A stretch of DNA of 64,000 bases. Origin: Deinococcus sp. JMULE3. Its GTDB lineage: Bacteria; Deinococcota; Deinococci; Deinococcales; Deinococcaceae. The stretch lies in assembly GCF_013337115.1 (NCBI RefSeq), contig NZ_SGWE01000004.1:1374001-1438000 (forward strand), written 5' to 3'. Positions 8,155-18,900 of this stretch are shown piece after piece; the first letter of the stretch is position 1; every line of letters begins with the position of its first letter. Position numbers and translations under genes: made by a program. The notes beneath the pieces were generated by a model. The model made no database searches. It saw only the letters and a program-made list of their open reading frames with translations, and had not been told where the DNA came from.

Positions 8155-8168
8155 TGCAAACGATTACA
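8155..8168. promoter_or_regulatory. LacI-type operator, distal
   Basis: TGCAAACGATTACA shares 12 of 14 bases with the proximal site. Centre-to-centre spacing of 76 bp is close to seven helical turns, compatible with looping. Confidence 0.65.
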
Positions 8169-8440
8169 TTGAGGTGCATTCAGTGTGCGCGCACCTGACC
8201 CCTCTGTCAATCCCCTGCGCACCCCCCACCCCAAGCTTCAACCCGGTTCAAAAACCCGGTCGTGACTCCACGGTCACGCCCGCGCAGTCACGACCCTGCA
8301 ATCACGACCCTGCGCCCCGCCGATCACGGCCCGATCATGGCCGGTCTGCTGAACTGCACCCAGCACCCGAAGCAGTCCGCGCAACGCCGCCGCAACGCCC
8401 CATCCGCTTCACTGTGTCCACACCCCACCGGAGGTCCACC
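8169..8440. other. Intergenic region before the cysteine peptidase
   Basis: No gene is seen here. A 14-bp direct repeat (TCACGACCCTGCAA-like) occurs twice in tandem near 8287-8316, and a Shine-Dalgarno GGAGGT lies at 8430-8435 for the next gene. No clear -10 box was identified. Confidence 0.5.
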
Positions 8441-10063
8441 ATGAACGCACGCACCCTGATCGGCACCGCCCTCCTCACCACCCTCTCGGCCGCCCTGTCC
8501 GCCGCGCACGCGCAGAACAGCGTGAACCTCCAGAACCTCCAGCTGCAACCCATCCGGATCTCCAATCTGAACCTGAACGTCCTGCGGGTGCCCCAGGCCC
8601 AGTTCCAGCAGGTGCTGCAGAGCCCGAACGCCCTGCAACTCAACCTTCAGGAGCTCCCGGCCCGCATCCAGGCCCGCGACGCCGAGATCAGCCGCAGCCT
8701 GAGCCTCGTGCAGGGCCTCCAGGGCCGCGCCGACCTGCGCGCCGACATCGCCCGCGCTGCCCTGGCCCTCCCGCGTGGCCTGACGGTGCCCGCCACCGTC
8801 AAGCTCCGCACCGGGGAACTCAAGGAAGTCCTGCTGTACGGCCAGGACACCGTCGCCCTGAGCGTCGCGCAGGCCGAGGCCAGCGCGCCCGCCAACCGCG
8901 CCGCCATCCTGCAGTCCTTCGGCCTGAGCGAACAGAACCCCGTCCCGCGCGAATTCCTCGCGCCGGAATCCGTCCGGGCCGTCAACATCGCCCCGAACGT
9001 CCGCTTCACGGTGCCCACCACGATCCTGAACAAGGTCACGCCCCCCAAACCCTCGCAGCCGCAGGAGGAACTCGGCGGCGGCTTCGTGAACAACCCCACC
9101 GACGGCGCGTGCCGCTTCACGCCCACCAACGCCCTGTTCGGGCAGATGCGCGGCAACCGCATCGACCAGATCACCACCATCAAGGACCAGGGCGGACGCG
9201 GCACCTGCATGGCCTTCGCGTACGTCTCAGCGCTCGAAACGCAGATCGCCCGGCGCATCAAGACCCCCTTCAACCTCTCCGAGCAGTACGCGTACTACTG
9301 GCTGCGCGGCGACGACGGCGTCCTGGGCGACGGCGCCGGGTGGGGGGACTTCAACGACATCATCAGCCGCAAACGCATGATCCCCACCGAGGTCCGCTGG
9401 AAGTACAACGCGTCCCGCAGCCGCGTCCGCATCCCCGCCGACATCACCAAGGCCGTCACGGAATTCCGGAACTCCTGCCTGAACTACCCCAACCAGGCGT
9501 GCAGCGACACCACCGCGCAGGCCCAGCTCGTCTGCCAGGGCGGCACGAACAACTGCGCCTGGAAACCCGAGTGGGACATCGCCCCGAACGCCGCGTTCAA
9601 CTTCCGCGCCACGCAGGGCACCGAGGTCTGGGTGGCGCTCGCCAACAACGTCTTCGGAAGCGGTGACGCCGCCCGCGCGTACCGCCGCGCCCTGATGCGC
9701 CAGATGATCGACCGGGGCGACCAGCTGATCCTGGGCTTCAACGTAGATCCGGCCTTCGACGCCATCGGCGCGAACGGACTGCCGAACCTGGGCCTGATGG
9801 GCGGCAAAGTCCGCGGCGGTCACGCCGTGCACGTCGTCGGGTACGTCAACAGCGGCATGCAGGACTACAGCGTGAAGATCGCCGGGCTCATGAACGTCAA
9901 GCTGTCCCTGCCCACCGGGTACTTCGTGATCAAGAACTCCTGGAGCTGCGGCTTCGGCGACGGCGGCTACGCCTACCTGCCCGACAGCTTCATGGACAAG
10001 GAGGTGTACGGCGTGTACAACATCCCCGCGAACGCCGTCGCTAGCGACATGGCCAACTTCTGA
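8441..10063 (+). CDS. Secreted papain-like (C1 family) cysteine peptidase
   Basis: The 540-residue precursor has a signal peptide (MNARTLIGTALLTTLSAALS, cleavage near AHA-QN) and a 230-residue N-terminal region rich in Leu/Gln that may act as propeptide. The C1 catalytic domain follows, with oxyanion Gln and Cys 256 in DQGGRGTCMAF, His 461 in GGHAVHVVGY and Asn 499 in VIKNSWSCGFG. It is predicted to hydrolyse proteins outside the cell. The start at 8441 is fixed by GGAGGTCCACC and the signal peptide. Unlike typical papains it has a long insert between Cys and His (about 205 residues). A bidirectional terminator follows. Confidence 0.88.
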   Translation: MNARTLIGTALLTTLSAALSAAHAQNSVNLQNLQLQPIRISNLNLNVLRVPQAQFQQVLQSPNALQLNLQELPARIQARDAEISRSLSLVQGLQGRADLRADIARAALALPRGLTVPATVKLRTGELKEVLLYGQDTVALSVAQAEASAPANRAAILQSFGLSEQNPVPREFLAPESVRAVNIAPNVRFTVPTTILNKVTPPKPSQPQEELGGGFVNNPTDGACRFTPTNALFGQMRGNRIDQITTIKDQGGRGTCMAFAYVSALETQIARRIKTPFNLSEQYAYYWLRGDDGVLGDGAGWGDFNDIISRKRMIPTEVRWKYNASRSRVRIPADITKAVTEFRNSCLNYPNQACSDTTAQAQLVCQGGTNNCAWKPEWDIAPNAAFNFRATQGTEVWVALANNVFGSGDAARAYRRALMRQMIDRGDQLILGFNVDPAFDAIGANGLPNLGLMGGKVRGGHAVHVVGYVNSGMQDYSVKIAGLMNVKLSLPTGYFVIKNSWSCGFGDGGYAYLPDSFMDKEVYGVYNIPANAVASDMANF

Positions 10064-10073
10064 CCGAACAAAC

Positions 10074-10111
10074 GAGGGGGGGCCGCAGCCAGTCGCGCTG
10101 CGGCCCCCCTC
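10074..10111. terminator. Bidirectional terminator
   Basis: A 14-15 bp stem (GAGGGGGGGCCGCAG with CTGCGGCCCCCCTC) separates the convergent peptidase and glmS genes. Confidence 0.75.
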
Positions 10112-10121
10112 ATCTGTGTCC

Positions 10122-11942
<1,821 letters not shown>

Positions 11943-12059
11943 AATGCTCCTTGCCGGGGCGCGTCGGCGGCGCGGTCCGGGGGTCAGGACCTCCCGCCAC
12001 GCCGCTCGCAGCCCACGCTGGTGTCAGTGAATTTGATGCATGCCTGCCCGGCTTTATGT

Positions 12060-12214
12060 CCGTGTCGCCACGGGGGTTATGGCTGGGATTCACGCCCTGG
12101 ATTCCGTGCTGGAACCGCCGGGCGTCGGGTAGGCCCGACATGCTGGCCTGGAAGCATCCGCAGAAACTCGCTGACTTCCACCTCGTCTCCCCCGCGTGGC
12201 GGGGGCCTTGCGCT
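12060..12214 (-). ncRNA. glmS self-cleaving ribozyme / riboswitch
   Basis: On the minus strand the predicted cleavage site is A|GCGC between 12214 and 12213. A 7-bp P1 hairpin follows (CCCCCGC, loop CAC, GCGGGGG), then the core GACGAGG at 12187-12181 and TGGAAG, which pairs with CTTCCA. The conserved stretch TTTCTGCGGATGCTTCC between them parallels the UUUUCGGCGGAUGCCUCC core of known glmS ribozymes. Further hairpins (TTCC-AGCAC-GGAA, GTCGGG...CCCGAC) would be the P3/P4 region. In the family, glucosamine 6-phosphate acts as cofactor for cleavage that lowers glmS mRNA. The 3' limit is approximate. Confidence 0.85.
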
Positions 12215-12258
12215 GCCCTGTTTCGTGTGAACCGGACACCAAGTCGGTCCACCCGCGC

Positions 12259-12264
12259 AGCATA
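12259..12264 (-). promoter_or_regulatory. -10 box of glmS
   Basis: TATGCT on the minus strand would start the transcript near 12252, giving a leader of about 38 nt before the ribozyme cleavage site. Confidence 0.5.
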
Positions 12265-12428
12265 GCACCCGCACCCGACCTCACATGAGTACCCCACTCA
12301 CGCCACCTGCACCGCCGCAACGCTCAAGGAAACGCTTCAGGGACCTTACATCCGCCCCTGACCACAGTTGCTAGGATGTTCGGCGCGAGCGTACGCGCGC
12401 GGACACATCACGCGAGGTCACACGATCC

Positions 12429-12620
12429 ATGCCCACCTACCTGTACAAGAACCTGGAAAACGGCGAAATCTACGAGCTGCAGCAGAGCATGCGCGACGAG
12501 CCCTACACCACCCACCCCGACACCGGCGTGCCCGTCAAACGCATCCTGGCCCGACCCGGCATCGCGTTCAAGGGCAGCGGCTTCTACGTCACCGACTCCC
12601 GCCCCAAGAGCAGCGAGTGA
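12429..12620 (+). CDS. FmdB-like small protein lacking the zinc-ribbon cysteines
   Basis: The 63-residue protein follows the FmdB/regulatory zinc-ribbon pattern: MPTY start, QSMRDEP, GVPVKRIL and the C-terminal FKGSGFYVTD. The four metal-binding Cys of the usual family (two CxxC pairs) are all absent, with Asn, Glu, His and Asp-type residues instead. Its role is unknown. Its stop overlaps the GTG start of the downstream HtrA-like protease (GTGA), so the two are translationally coupled. TAGGAT at about 12371-12376 is a plausible -10. Confidence 0.8.
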   Translation: MPTYLYKNLENGEIYELQQSMRDEPYTTHPDTGVPVKRILARPGIAFKGSGFYVTDSRPKSSE

Positions 12621-13717
12621 AGTTCCCCCGCGCGCTGGGCCTCACGCTGCTGCTGTGCGGCGGCCTCGGCGGCGCGTACCTGACCGGCCGCGTCACCGCG
12701 CAGCGCACCCTGGTCACCCCCGACGAGATCAACACCGTCGAGATCACCCAGAAAGCCCTGCAGGCCGTCGTGCGCGTCGACACCCGACTGCAACGCGAAC
12801 AGCTGCAACCCGGCGACGACCCCATCGAGACCGGCACCGGCTTCTTCTACAAGAAGGACCTGATCGTCACGAACTACCACGTCGTGCAGTTCCAGGAATC
12901 CATCACCGTCACGCTGTTCAACGGCCGCCGCGTCACCGCGCGCCTCGAGGGCGTCGACCCCGGCATCGACATCGCGATCCTGCGCGTCACCGGCGTCACC
13001 GCCCCCGCCACGCTCGCGTTCGGGTCCAGCGCCCGCCTCATCCCGGGGCAGAAACTCATGACGCTCGGCACGCCCTTCCGCATCCAGAACTTCGTCGGCA
13101 GCGGCGTGTACAGCGTCACCGCCAGCGCCCGCGACGTCCCCCGCACCGACCAGCTCGGCTCGGAAATCAGCCAGTACATCACCACCACCGCCAGCATCCA
13201 GCAGGGCAACAGCGGCGGCCCCGTCCTGGACTCCCGCGGCCTCGTCGTCGGCGTCGCCGACCTGAACGCCGCCCCGAACGCCCTGGTGCCCGGCACGATC
13301 GGCATCGCCATCCCCAGCGACGTCGTCCGGCAGAGCCTCGACGACCTCGAGAAGATCGGCGTGCCCCAGCGCGGCACGCTCGGCGCGACCCTCGTGGACC
13401 TCGACAGCCTCGACCCGGCCCTGCGCCAGCTGGCAGGCCTGAGCAGCAACCAGGGCGCCCTGATCGACCAGATTCCCGCCGGCAGCGCCGCCGCCCGCGC
13501 CGGCCTGCGCGGCAGCCTGCGCAACAGCAAGGACCAGCTGCTCGCGCCACTCGGCGACATCATCGTCGCCGTGGACGGCCAGGGCGTCCGCGACTCCTTC
13601 GACGTCACCCGACTCGTCGCCGCCAAACGCCCCGGCCAGACCGTCACGCTCGACGTGTGGCGCAACAAGAAACGCGTGCAGGTCAAGGTCACCCTCCTGA
13701 AACGCACCCTGCAGTAA
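12617..13717 (+). CDS. HtrA/DegP-like trypsin-type serine protease with PDZ domain
   Basis: The 366-residue protein has an N-terminal signal anchor (FPRALGLTLLLCGGLGGAYL) and an S1C protease domain with catalytic His 88 (VTNYHVV), Asp 118 (PGIDIAI) and Ser 199 (QGNSGGPV). One PDZ domain follows from about residue 255, with the ligand-loop region starting at TLGATL. It would act in envelope protein quality control. The GTG at 12617 overlaps the stop of the FmdB-like gene; starting further upstream would read through that gene in another frame. A hairpin follows the stop. Confidence 0.9.
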   Translation: MKFPRALGLTLLLCGGLGGAYLTGRVTAQRTLVTPDEINTVEITQKALQAVVRVDTRLQREQLQPGDDPIETGTGFFYKKDLIVTNYHVVQFQESITVTLFNGRRVTARLEGVDPGIDIAILRVTGVTAPATLAFGSSARLIPGQKLMTLGTPFRIQNFVGSGVYSVTASARDVPRTDQLGSEISQYITTTASIQQGNSGGPVLDSRGLVVGVADLNAAPNALVPGTIGIAIPSDVVRQSLDDLEKIGVPQRGTLGATLVDLDSLDPALRQLAGLSSNQGALIDQIPAGSAAARAGLRGSLRNSKDQLLAPLGDIIVAVDGQGVRDSFDVTRLVAAKRPGQTVTLDVWRNKKRVQVKVTLLKRTLQ

Positions 13718-13731
13718 CCCCACACACGAGC

Positions 13732-13760
13732 AGCGCCGGGACGCCACACGCCCCGGCGCT
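13732..13760 (+). terminator. Terminator hairpin after the HtrA-like gene
   Basis: AGCGCCGGG at 13732-13740 pairs with CCCGGCGCT within 13751-13760 across a 10-11 nt loop. Confidence 0.55.
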
Positions 13761-13823
13761 CACCCGTTCACACACCGGGGGAGGCGGTACCGATTCCACC
13801 CACCCAGGACGTATGCTGGACGC

Positions 13824-14144
13824 GTGTCACTTGTCGTCATGGTCACCCTCCCCCCCGAGCGGGCCCTTGACCTGGCCCGCATCCTCGTCGCCGAGCACCT
13901 CGCCGGGTGCGTGAACATCGTCCCCGGCCTCCAGAGCGTCTACCGCTGGCAGGGCGAGGTCGCCGAGGACCCCGAAAGCCTGCTGCTCATCAAAACCAGC
14001 GGCGAACAGTACCCGGACCTCGAAGCGCGCATCAAGGCCGTGCACCCCTACGAAGTCCCCGAGATCATCGCCCTGCAGTACGACCGCGCCCTGCCCGAAT
14101 TCCAGGCTTGGCTGCGCGACTCACTCACCCCACCCCAGCGCTGA
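13824..14144 (+). CDS. cutA: Divalent-cation tolerance protein CutA
   Basis: The 106-residue protein has the CutA1 ferredoxin-like fold sequence: VVMVTLPPERALDLARILV, CVNIVPGLQSVYRWQG and the C-terminal HPYEVPEIIAL. Family members are trimers linked to copper tolerance and other roles. It starts with GTG; TATGCT ends 6 nt upstream, so the mRNA is probably leaderless. It faces the lipoprotein gene across a shared hairpin. Confidence 0.92.
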   Translation: MSLVVMVTLPPERALDLARILVAEHLAGCVNIVPGLQSVYRWQGEVAEDPESLLLIKTSGEQYPDLEARIKAVHPYEVPEIIALQYDRALPEFQAWLRDSLTPPQR

Positions 14145-14181
14145 CCCGGCACCCCACGCAACGACAGGCCCACCATAGAAA

Positions 14182-14221
14182 GTGGCGTTGAAGGGCGAAC
14201 ACCACGCCCCCCCAACGCCAC
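14182..14221. terminator. Hairpin between convergent genes
   Basis: GTGGCGTTG (14182-14190) pairs with CAACGCCAC (14213-14221) between cutA and the minus-strand lipoprotein gene. Confidence 0.6.
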
Positions 14222-14238
14222 TCCTGAATTCTGTCAGG

Positions 14239-14856
14239 TCAACGGAAATCAGACAGGATCATGTTCGGGTCCCTCACCGTGAACGCCAGCGTGCACCCCG
14301 CCAGGCTGTCCTGATCCACACGGATCGTCGCCGTGACACTCGCCTGATTCGCGCCGCCCGTCGTCAACACCTCCAGGAACGCCGCGGTCGTCGACGCACC
14401 CGACTTGATGCTCACCACCTCACTGGACGCCACGTACTTCCCCTGCGCCGCATTCCACGTCAGCGTCAGCGACGCGTTCGGACTGGCACTGAACTCCGCC
14501 GCCTTCACCGCGTCACTCACCCGGACCTTCAGGCTCTGCAACGTCACCTTCGCCACCGGCGGATTCGCCCGCGCCACGCACGCCCCACCCAGGTCCACCG
14601 TGCCGAACCCCGTGCGGAACTCCACCGTGGTCGGCTTCACGTCCAGCGGCAGCTTCTCCGTGAAATCACCGAACGTACTCCCGTTCGTGGAGTACGTCAG
14701 GTCACCCGTCACCGCCGCCGGGACCAGCGCCGAACTCACCAGCTGCTTCCCATTCAACCCGATCGGGTCCCCCACCGGCACCGGCGGAATCAGACGCGCG
14801 CACCCAGCCAACGCAGCAGACACGGACAGCACAGCCATCAGGGACAGTCTCTTCAT
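14239..14856 (-). CDS. Hypothetical lipoprotein (205 aa)
   Basis: The protein begins MKRLSLMAVLSVSAALAGC, a lipoprotein signal with lipobox LAGC and lipidated Cys near residue 19. The rest is a secreted beta-rich sequence with two Cys (GGACVAR, LAGCTLAF) that may form a disulphide. No known domain is recognised. The ATG at 14856 is preferred to one 39 nt upstream because it directly starts the signal peptide and has GGAGTG upstream. It ends next to the tRNA-Trp remnant that bounds the island. Confidence 0.75.
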   Translation of the reverse strand: MKRLSLMAVLSVSAALAGCARLIPPVPVGDPIGLNGKQLVSSALVPAAVTGDLTYSTNGSTFGDFTEKLPLDVKPTTVEFRTGFGTVDLGGACVARANPPVAKVTLQSLKVRVSDAVKAAEFSASPNASLTLTWNAAQGKYVASSEVVSIKSGASTTAAFLEVLTTGGANQASVTATIRVDQDSLAGCTLAFTVRDPNMILSDFR

Positions 14857-14976
14857 GACACTCCTTATACCGAATCCACGGGCCGCCCGGCCCACTGTTG
14901 GCGCCGCACGCCCCTGCGGCCGGGACGCACACGGACCCCACAGTCATACGCCCCAGGCACCGCCCCCCGCAAGGAT

Positions 14977-15009
14977 CCGCCCCCCGATCCGGACTGGACT
15001 GGGGGGCGG
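14977..15009 (-). terminator. Terminator of the ancestral tRNA-Trp transcript
   Basis: CCGCCCCCC (14977-14985) pairs with GGGGGGCGG (15001-15009), abutting the truncated tRNA 3' half. It is probably the original chromosomal terminator of tRNA-Trp, now separated from the gene by the island. Confidence 0.6.
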
Positions 15010-15058
<49 letters not shown>

Positions 15059-15538
15059 GGCGCAGCGGCACCCCTAAGCGCTCCTGGACACAACTACACA
15101 GTTTTACTCGATGCCCGCTAGGACGCCGAAAAATCCTGCCCGCGACTGGGTGCCCCTACCGGGTTCTGAGTGGTTTTTCAGCCCTACTACACTGCTACTA
15201 CACCGGAACAGAACCCCGATAATCCCCTGCCAGTCAATGAAAAATGACGGTCCCGCGAAATTTTTTTACTCGCAGGCCACCCCCTCTCTTTTCCGCCCGT
15301 TACGCAGCAGATCCATCGGGAGTGACCCGCAACCTCATTCCCAACTGCTCCGCGTTCTCCCAGACGTCAAAAATCCGGCCACAGCTGTAGCGGGGATGAC
15401 CCCCTGACCTCATCCCCGTGGGGATGACTATGGCTTTCCTCCTTCGTACCTCTTCCAGAGCACCCTTCTGAAGGGCATTACCCCTTTTGACCATGCCGCC
15501 AACGGGATTCGCTGGGCCACTCACCCCGCGCCGATTCC
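15059..15538. other. Left island end without a supported gene
   Basis: About 480 bp hold no gene I can support. The stretch carries a 23-bp motif (15184-15206) that recurs near the right end and an AT-richer patch at 15200-15290. Open frames on either strand lack family features and are treated as chance. Confidence 0.5.
15184..15206. repeat. 23-bp end repeat, left copy
   Basis: CTACTACAC-T-GCTACTACACCGG carries an internal direct repeat of CTACTACAC. It matches 31825-31847 with one mismatch, in the same orientation. It may be an integrase arm-type site or part of a lost integrase 3' region. Confidence 0.6.
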
Positions 15539-15551
15539 TACGCTGCGGCGT

Positions 15552-15839
15552 ATGGAGCTTCCGCCACGCCATACCGTTCCACAGCCCCAGCGTCAGATCA
15601 CAACGCCGCCACCGCCCGCACACGTGATCTGCTGCCTGAGCGAGCTCATGGGACGGCACCGCCTGACACAGACTGCACTGGCTCAGGCCAATGGCCTCCG
15701 CCCCGCCACCATCAGCGCCCTGTACCACGACCGCACAGACGCAATCGCGAAGGGCACCCTGACGCGCCTCCTGGCTGGCCTACACCACCTGACGGGTGTG
15801 CCCTACCAGGTCGGGGACATCCTGCAACTTCGGCAGTGA
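15552..15839 (+). CDS. XRE-family helix-turn-helix regulator
   Basis: The 95-residue product has a Cro/C1-type helix-turn-helix: LSELMGRHRLTQTALAQANG, then LRPATISALYHD as recognition helix, then KGTLTRLLAGLHHLTG. It resembles the short XRE regulators such as YozG. TACGCT ends 7 nt before the ATG, supporting this start and leaderless transcription. It lies 68 nt upstream of hsdR and may control the restriction genes, as controller proteins do in other R-M loci (inference). Confidence 0.8.
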   Translation: MELPPRHTVPQPQRQITTPPPPAHVICCLSELMGRHRLTQTALAQANGLRPATISALYHDRTDAIAKGTLTRLLAGLHHLTGVPYQVGDILQLRQ

Positions 15840-15860
15840 ATCGGAAGGCAGTGCGGTAGG

Positions 15861-15893
15861 TTGACATCAACTGATTCCTCCCTCTCGTTGATG
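15861..15893. promoter_or_regulatory. Candidate hsdR promoter/operator
   Basis: TTGACA at 15861-15866 overlaps the left arm of an inverted repeat, CATCAAC (15865-15871) and GTTGATG (15887-15893), 15 bp before hsdR. A matching -10 box is not clear. It could be the binding site of the adjacent XRE protein. Confidence 0.4.
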
Positions 15894-15907
15894 CACCTGG
15901 AGTTCCC

Positions 15908-18900
15908 ATGCCCAGCAGTCCACCTTCCAACTTCGAAGAACTCAGCCGAGTTGAACCACTGCTGGCTCAGCTCGGCACGCTGGCAGAACGGTATGCGGTC
16001 CAGGATCCCAACACTGCCCTCCTGAAATTGCGCCAGTACGGCGAACTGCTGGCGCAAGTCATAGCCGCGCGGTCCGGCCATCTGCTCGAAGAGGACGAGA
16101 CCCAGGTGGCTCGTCTGGCCCGACTGCAGCGGGAAGGCGTGCTGCCCCGCGAGGTATGGCAACTCCTGACCGAACTTCGCCGGGCGGGCAACGAAGCCAA
16201 CCACGCCTTCACGGGCGAGAAGCAACAGGCGCTGAGCCACCTGAAATTTGGCTGGATTGTCGGGGTGTGGCTGATCCGGACCTTCCACGACGCCACCTAC
16301 ACGTGCGGCGATTTCATTGATCCGCCGCAACGGGAGGATGCGGAACGCCTGCGCACCCTACTGGCCGAAGCTGAGCAGGCACGGGCTGATGCCGAGCGCC
16401 GACTGAAGGACGCGCAGGCACAGGCGCCGAAAGACACGTCTGGAATTGCCACCGCCGCCAATCAGGCTGCGGCGCGCATCCACCTGAGCGAGGAAGAAAC
16501 CCGAGAGCTGATCGACGCGCAGCTTCGCGCCGCCGGTTGGGAAGCAGACAGCGTGCAGTTGCGGTACGCCAAGGGGACCCGCCCTACGAAGGGGCGGAAT
16601 CTGGCCATTGCCGAGTGGCCGATCGGAGAGAAGGAACGGGCCGATTACGCCCTGTTCGCCGGGCTGACGCTTGTGGGCGTGGTCGAGGCCAAACGTAAGC
16701 ACAAGAGTGTGATGAGCAGTCTGGAGCAGGCGGCGCGCTACAGCCGTCACTTCAACCTGGCCAGCGTCCCGGATCTCGACTACCCACACGGACCGTGGGG
16801 GGAATTCCGGGTGCCCTTCCTGTTCGCGACGAACGGCCGCCCCTACCTGGCACAGCTGAGAACCGAGAGTGGCATCTGGTTCCGGGATGCGCGCCGCACC
16901 GTGAACCCGTCCCATCCGCTGCCCGGCTGGCACAGCCCGCAGGATCTGCTGGCCCTACTGAGTCAGGACACTGCCGCCGCCGATGAGCGCCTGAAGTCCG
17001 AGCCGATGGAGTACGAGTTGAGCCTGCGGCCGTACCAGAAGACCGCGATTCAGGCGGTCGAAGCCGGGATTGCTGCCGGTCAGCGTGAACTGCTGCTGGC
17101 CATGGCCACCGGTACCGGCAAGACCAAGACGGCCATCGCTCTGATCTACCGCCTGTTGAAAGCAGGTCGGTTCCGGCGCGTGCTGTTCCTCGTGGACCGC
17201 GAGACGCTGGGCGAGCAGGCCAGCAACGACTTCAAGACCACCCGCCTGGAAGGCACGCGCACGTTCGCCGAGACCTTCGGCCTGACCGCGCTGGGCGACG
17301 GCGACATCGATACGGACACGAACGTGCATGTCACGACCGTTCAGGGGCTCGTGCGGCGCGTCACGGGTGACACCCCACCGGCGGTGGGGACGTACGACCT
17401 GATCGTGGTGGACGAGGCGCACCGTGGCTACACGCTGGACCGTGAACTGGCCGACGCAGAACTCGGCTGGCGCAACGAGAACGAGTACGTCAGCAAGTAC
17501 CGGCAGGTGATCGAGTACTTCGACGCGGTCAAGGTTGCCCTGACCGCCACGCCCGCGCTACACACCACCGAGATTTTCGGCAAGCCCGTGTACGCCTACA
17601 CGTACCGCCAGGCGGTGCTGGACGGCGTGTTGATCGATCACGAGCCTCCGACGCTGATCGAAACGGAACTGTCCATGACGGGCATCCGCTTCAAACGGGG
17701 CGAGCAGATCCCCACGTACACGCCTGGCGCGGATGAAGTCGTGCTGTTCGAAGCCCCTGACGACGTGGGCCTGGAGATTGAGGACTTCAACCGGCGGGTG
17801 ATCGCCAAGGGCTTCAACCGGGCCGTGTGCACCTTCCTGGCCGAGCACCTGAATCCCTTCGGGCCGGACAAGACCCTGGTGTTCTGCGTGAACGACCGCC
17901 ACGCCGACGAGGTCGTGGACCTCCTCCGGGAAGCTCTGCGGGCGAAGTACGGGGAACTGGACGACGGAGCGGTCATGAAGATCACGGGCGCGAGTGATCA
18001 GCCCCTTCAGCTCACGCGGCGATTCCGGAACGAGTCGAGTCCAGCGATCGCCGTCACCGTGGACCTGCTGACCACTGGTGTGGACGTCCCGGCGATCAGC
18101 ACGCTGGTGTTCCTGCGCCGCGTCAGCAGCCGGATCCTGTTCGAGCAGATGCTGGGCCGCGCCACGCGCCGCTGCGACGAGATCGACAAGACCGTGTTTC
18201 GCATCTACGACGCCGTCCGCGCCTACGAAGCCATTCAAGACTTCATCACGATGCCCGCCGTCGTACAGCAGCCCAAACGCAGCTTCGTGAGCCTCGGGGA
18301 GGATCTCCAGGCCGCCCCGACCCCTGAGGCCCGCGCCCTGCTCCGGGATGAACTGGTCGCGAAACTCCAGCGGGTCAAAGGACGCCTGACCGACGCCGCC
18401 CGCGACACCTTCGAAGGAGAGACCGGCCACAAGCCCGAAGCGTTCATTCAGGTGCTCCGGCAGGCCACGCCCGACGAGGCCGCCGCCCTGATCACGCAGC
18501 ACGCGCCCATGCTGACGCTGCTGGACACCGGCCGCACCAGCGGCGGGCAGCCCATCTACATCAGCGAGCATGCCGACCAGGTGATGTACGTGCAGTCCGA
18601 ATTCCCCGGCGGTCGTCGCGCCGAGGACTATCTGAGTGCCTTCGAGCAGCTGGTGCAGAAAAACCAGGATCTGCTGCCCGCGCTGAGCACCGTCCTGACG
18701 CGCCCCGCCGACCTGACCCGCACCGACCTGCTGGACCTGAAACGGCAACTGGACGCACAGGGCTTCAGCGAAGTGAACCTGCAACGCGCCTACGCCAACG
18801 TGAAGAACGTCGACGCTGCCGCCAGCATCATCGGATTCATCCGGGCCGCCGCGCTGAACGAATCTCCCCAACCCTTCGACGCGCGGGTGGACGCCGCACT

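Noticed and set aside
15300..15728. Minus-strand open frame overlapping the XRE gene.
   Set aside because: The sequence is low-complexity without a recognisable domain. The XRE frame on the other strand has a helix-turn-helix and a leaderless promoter box.
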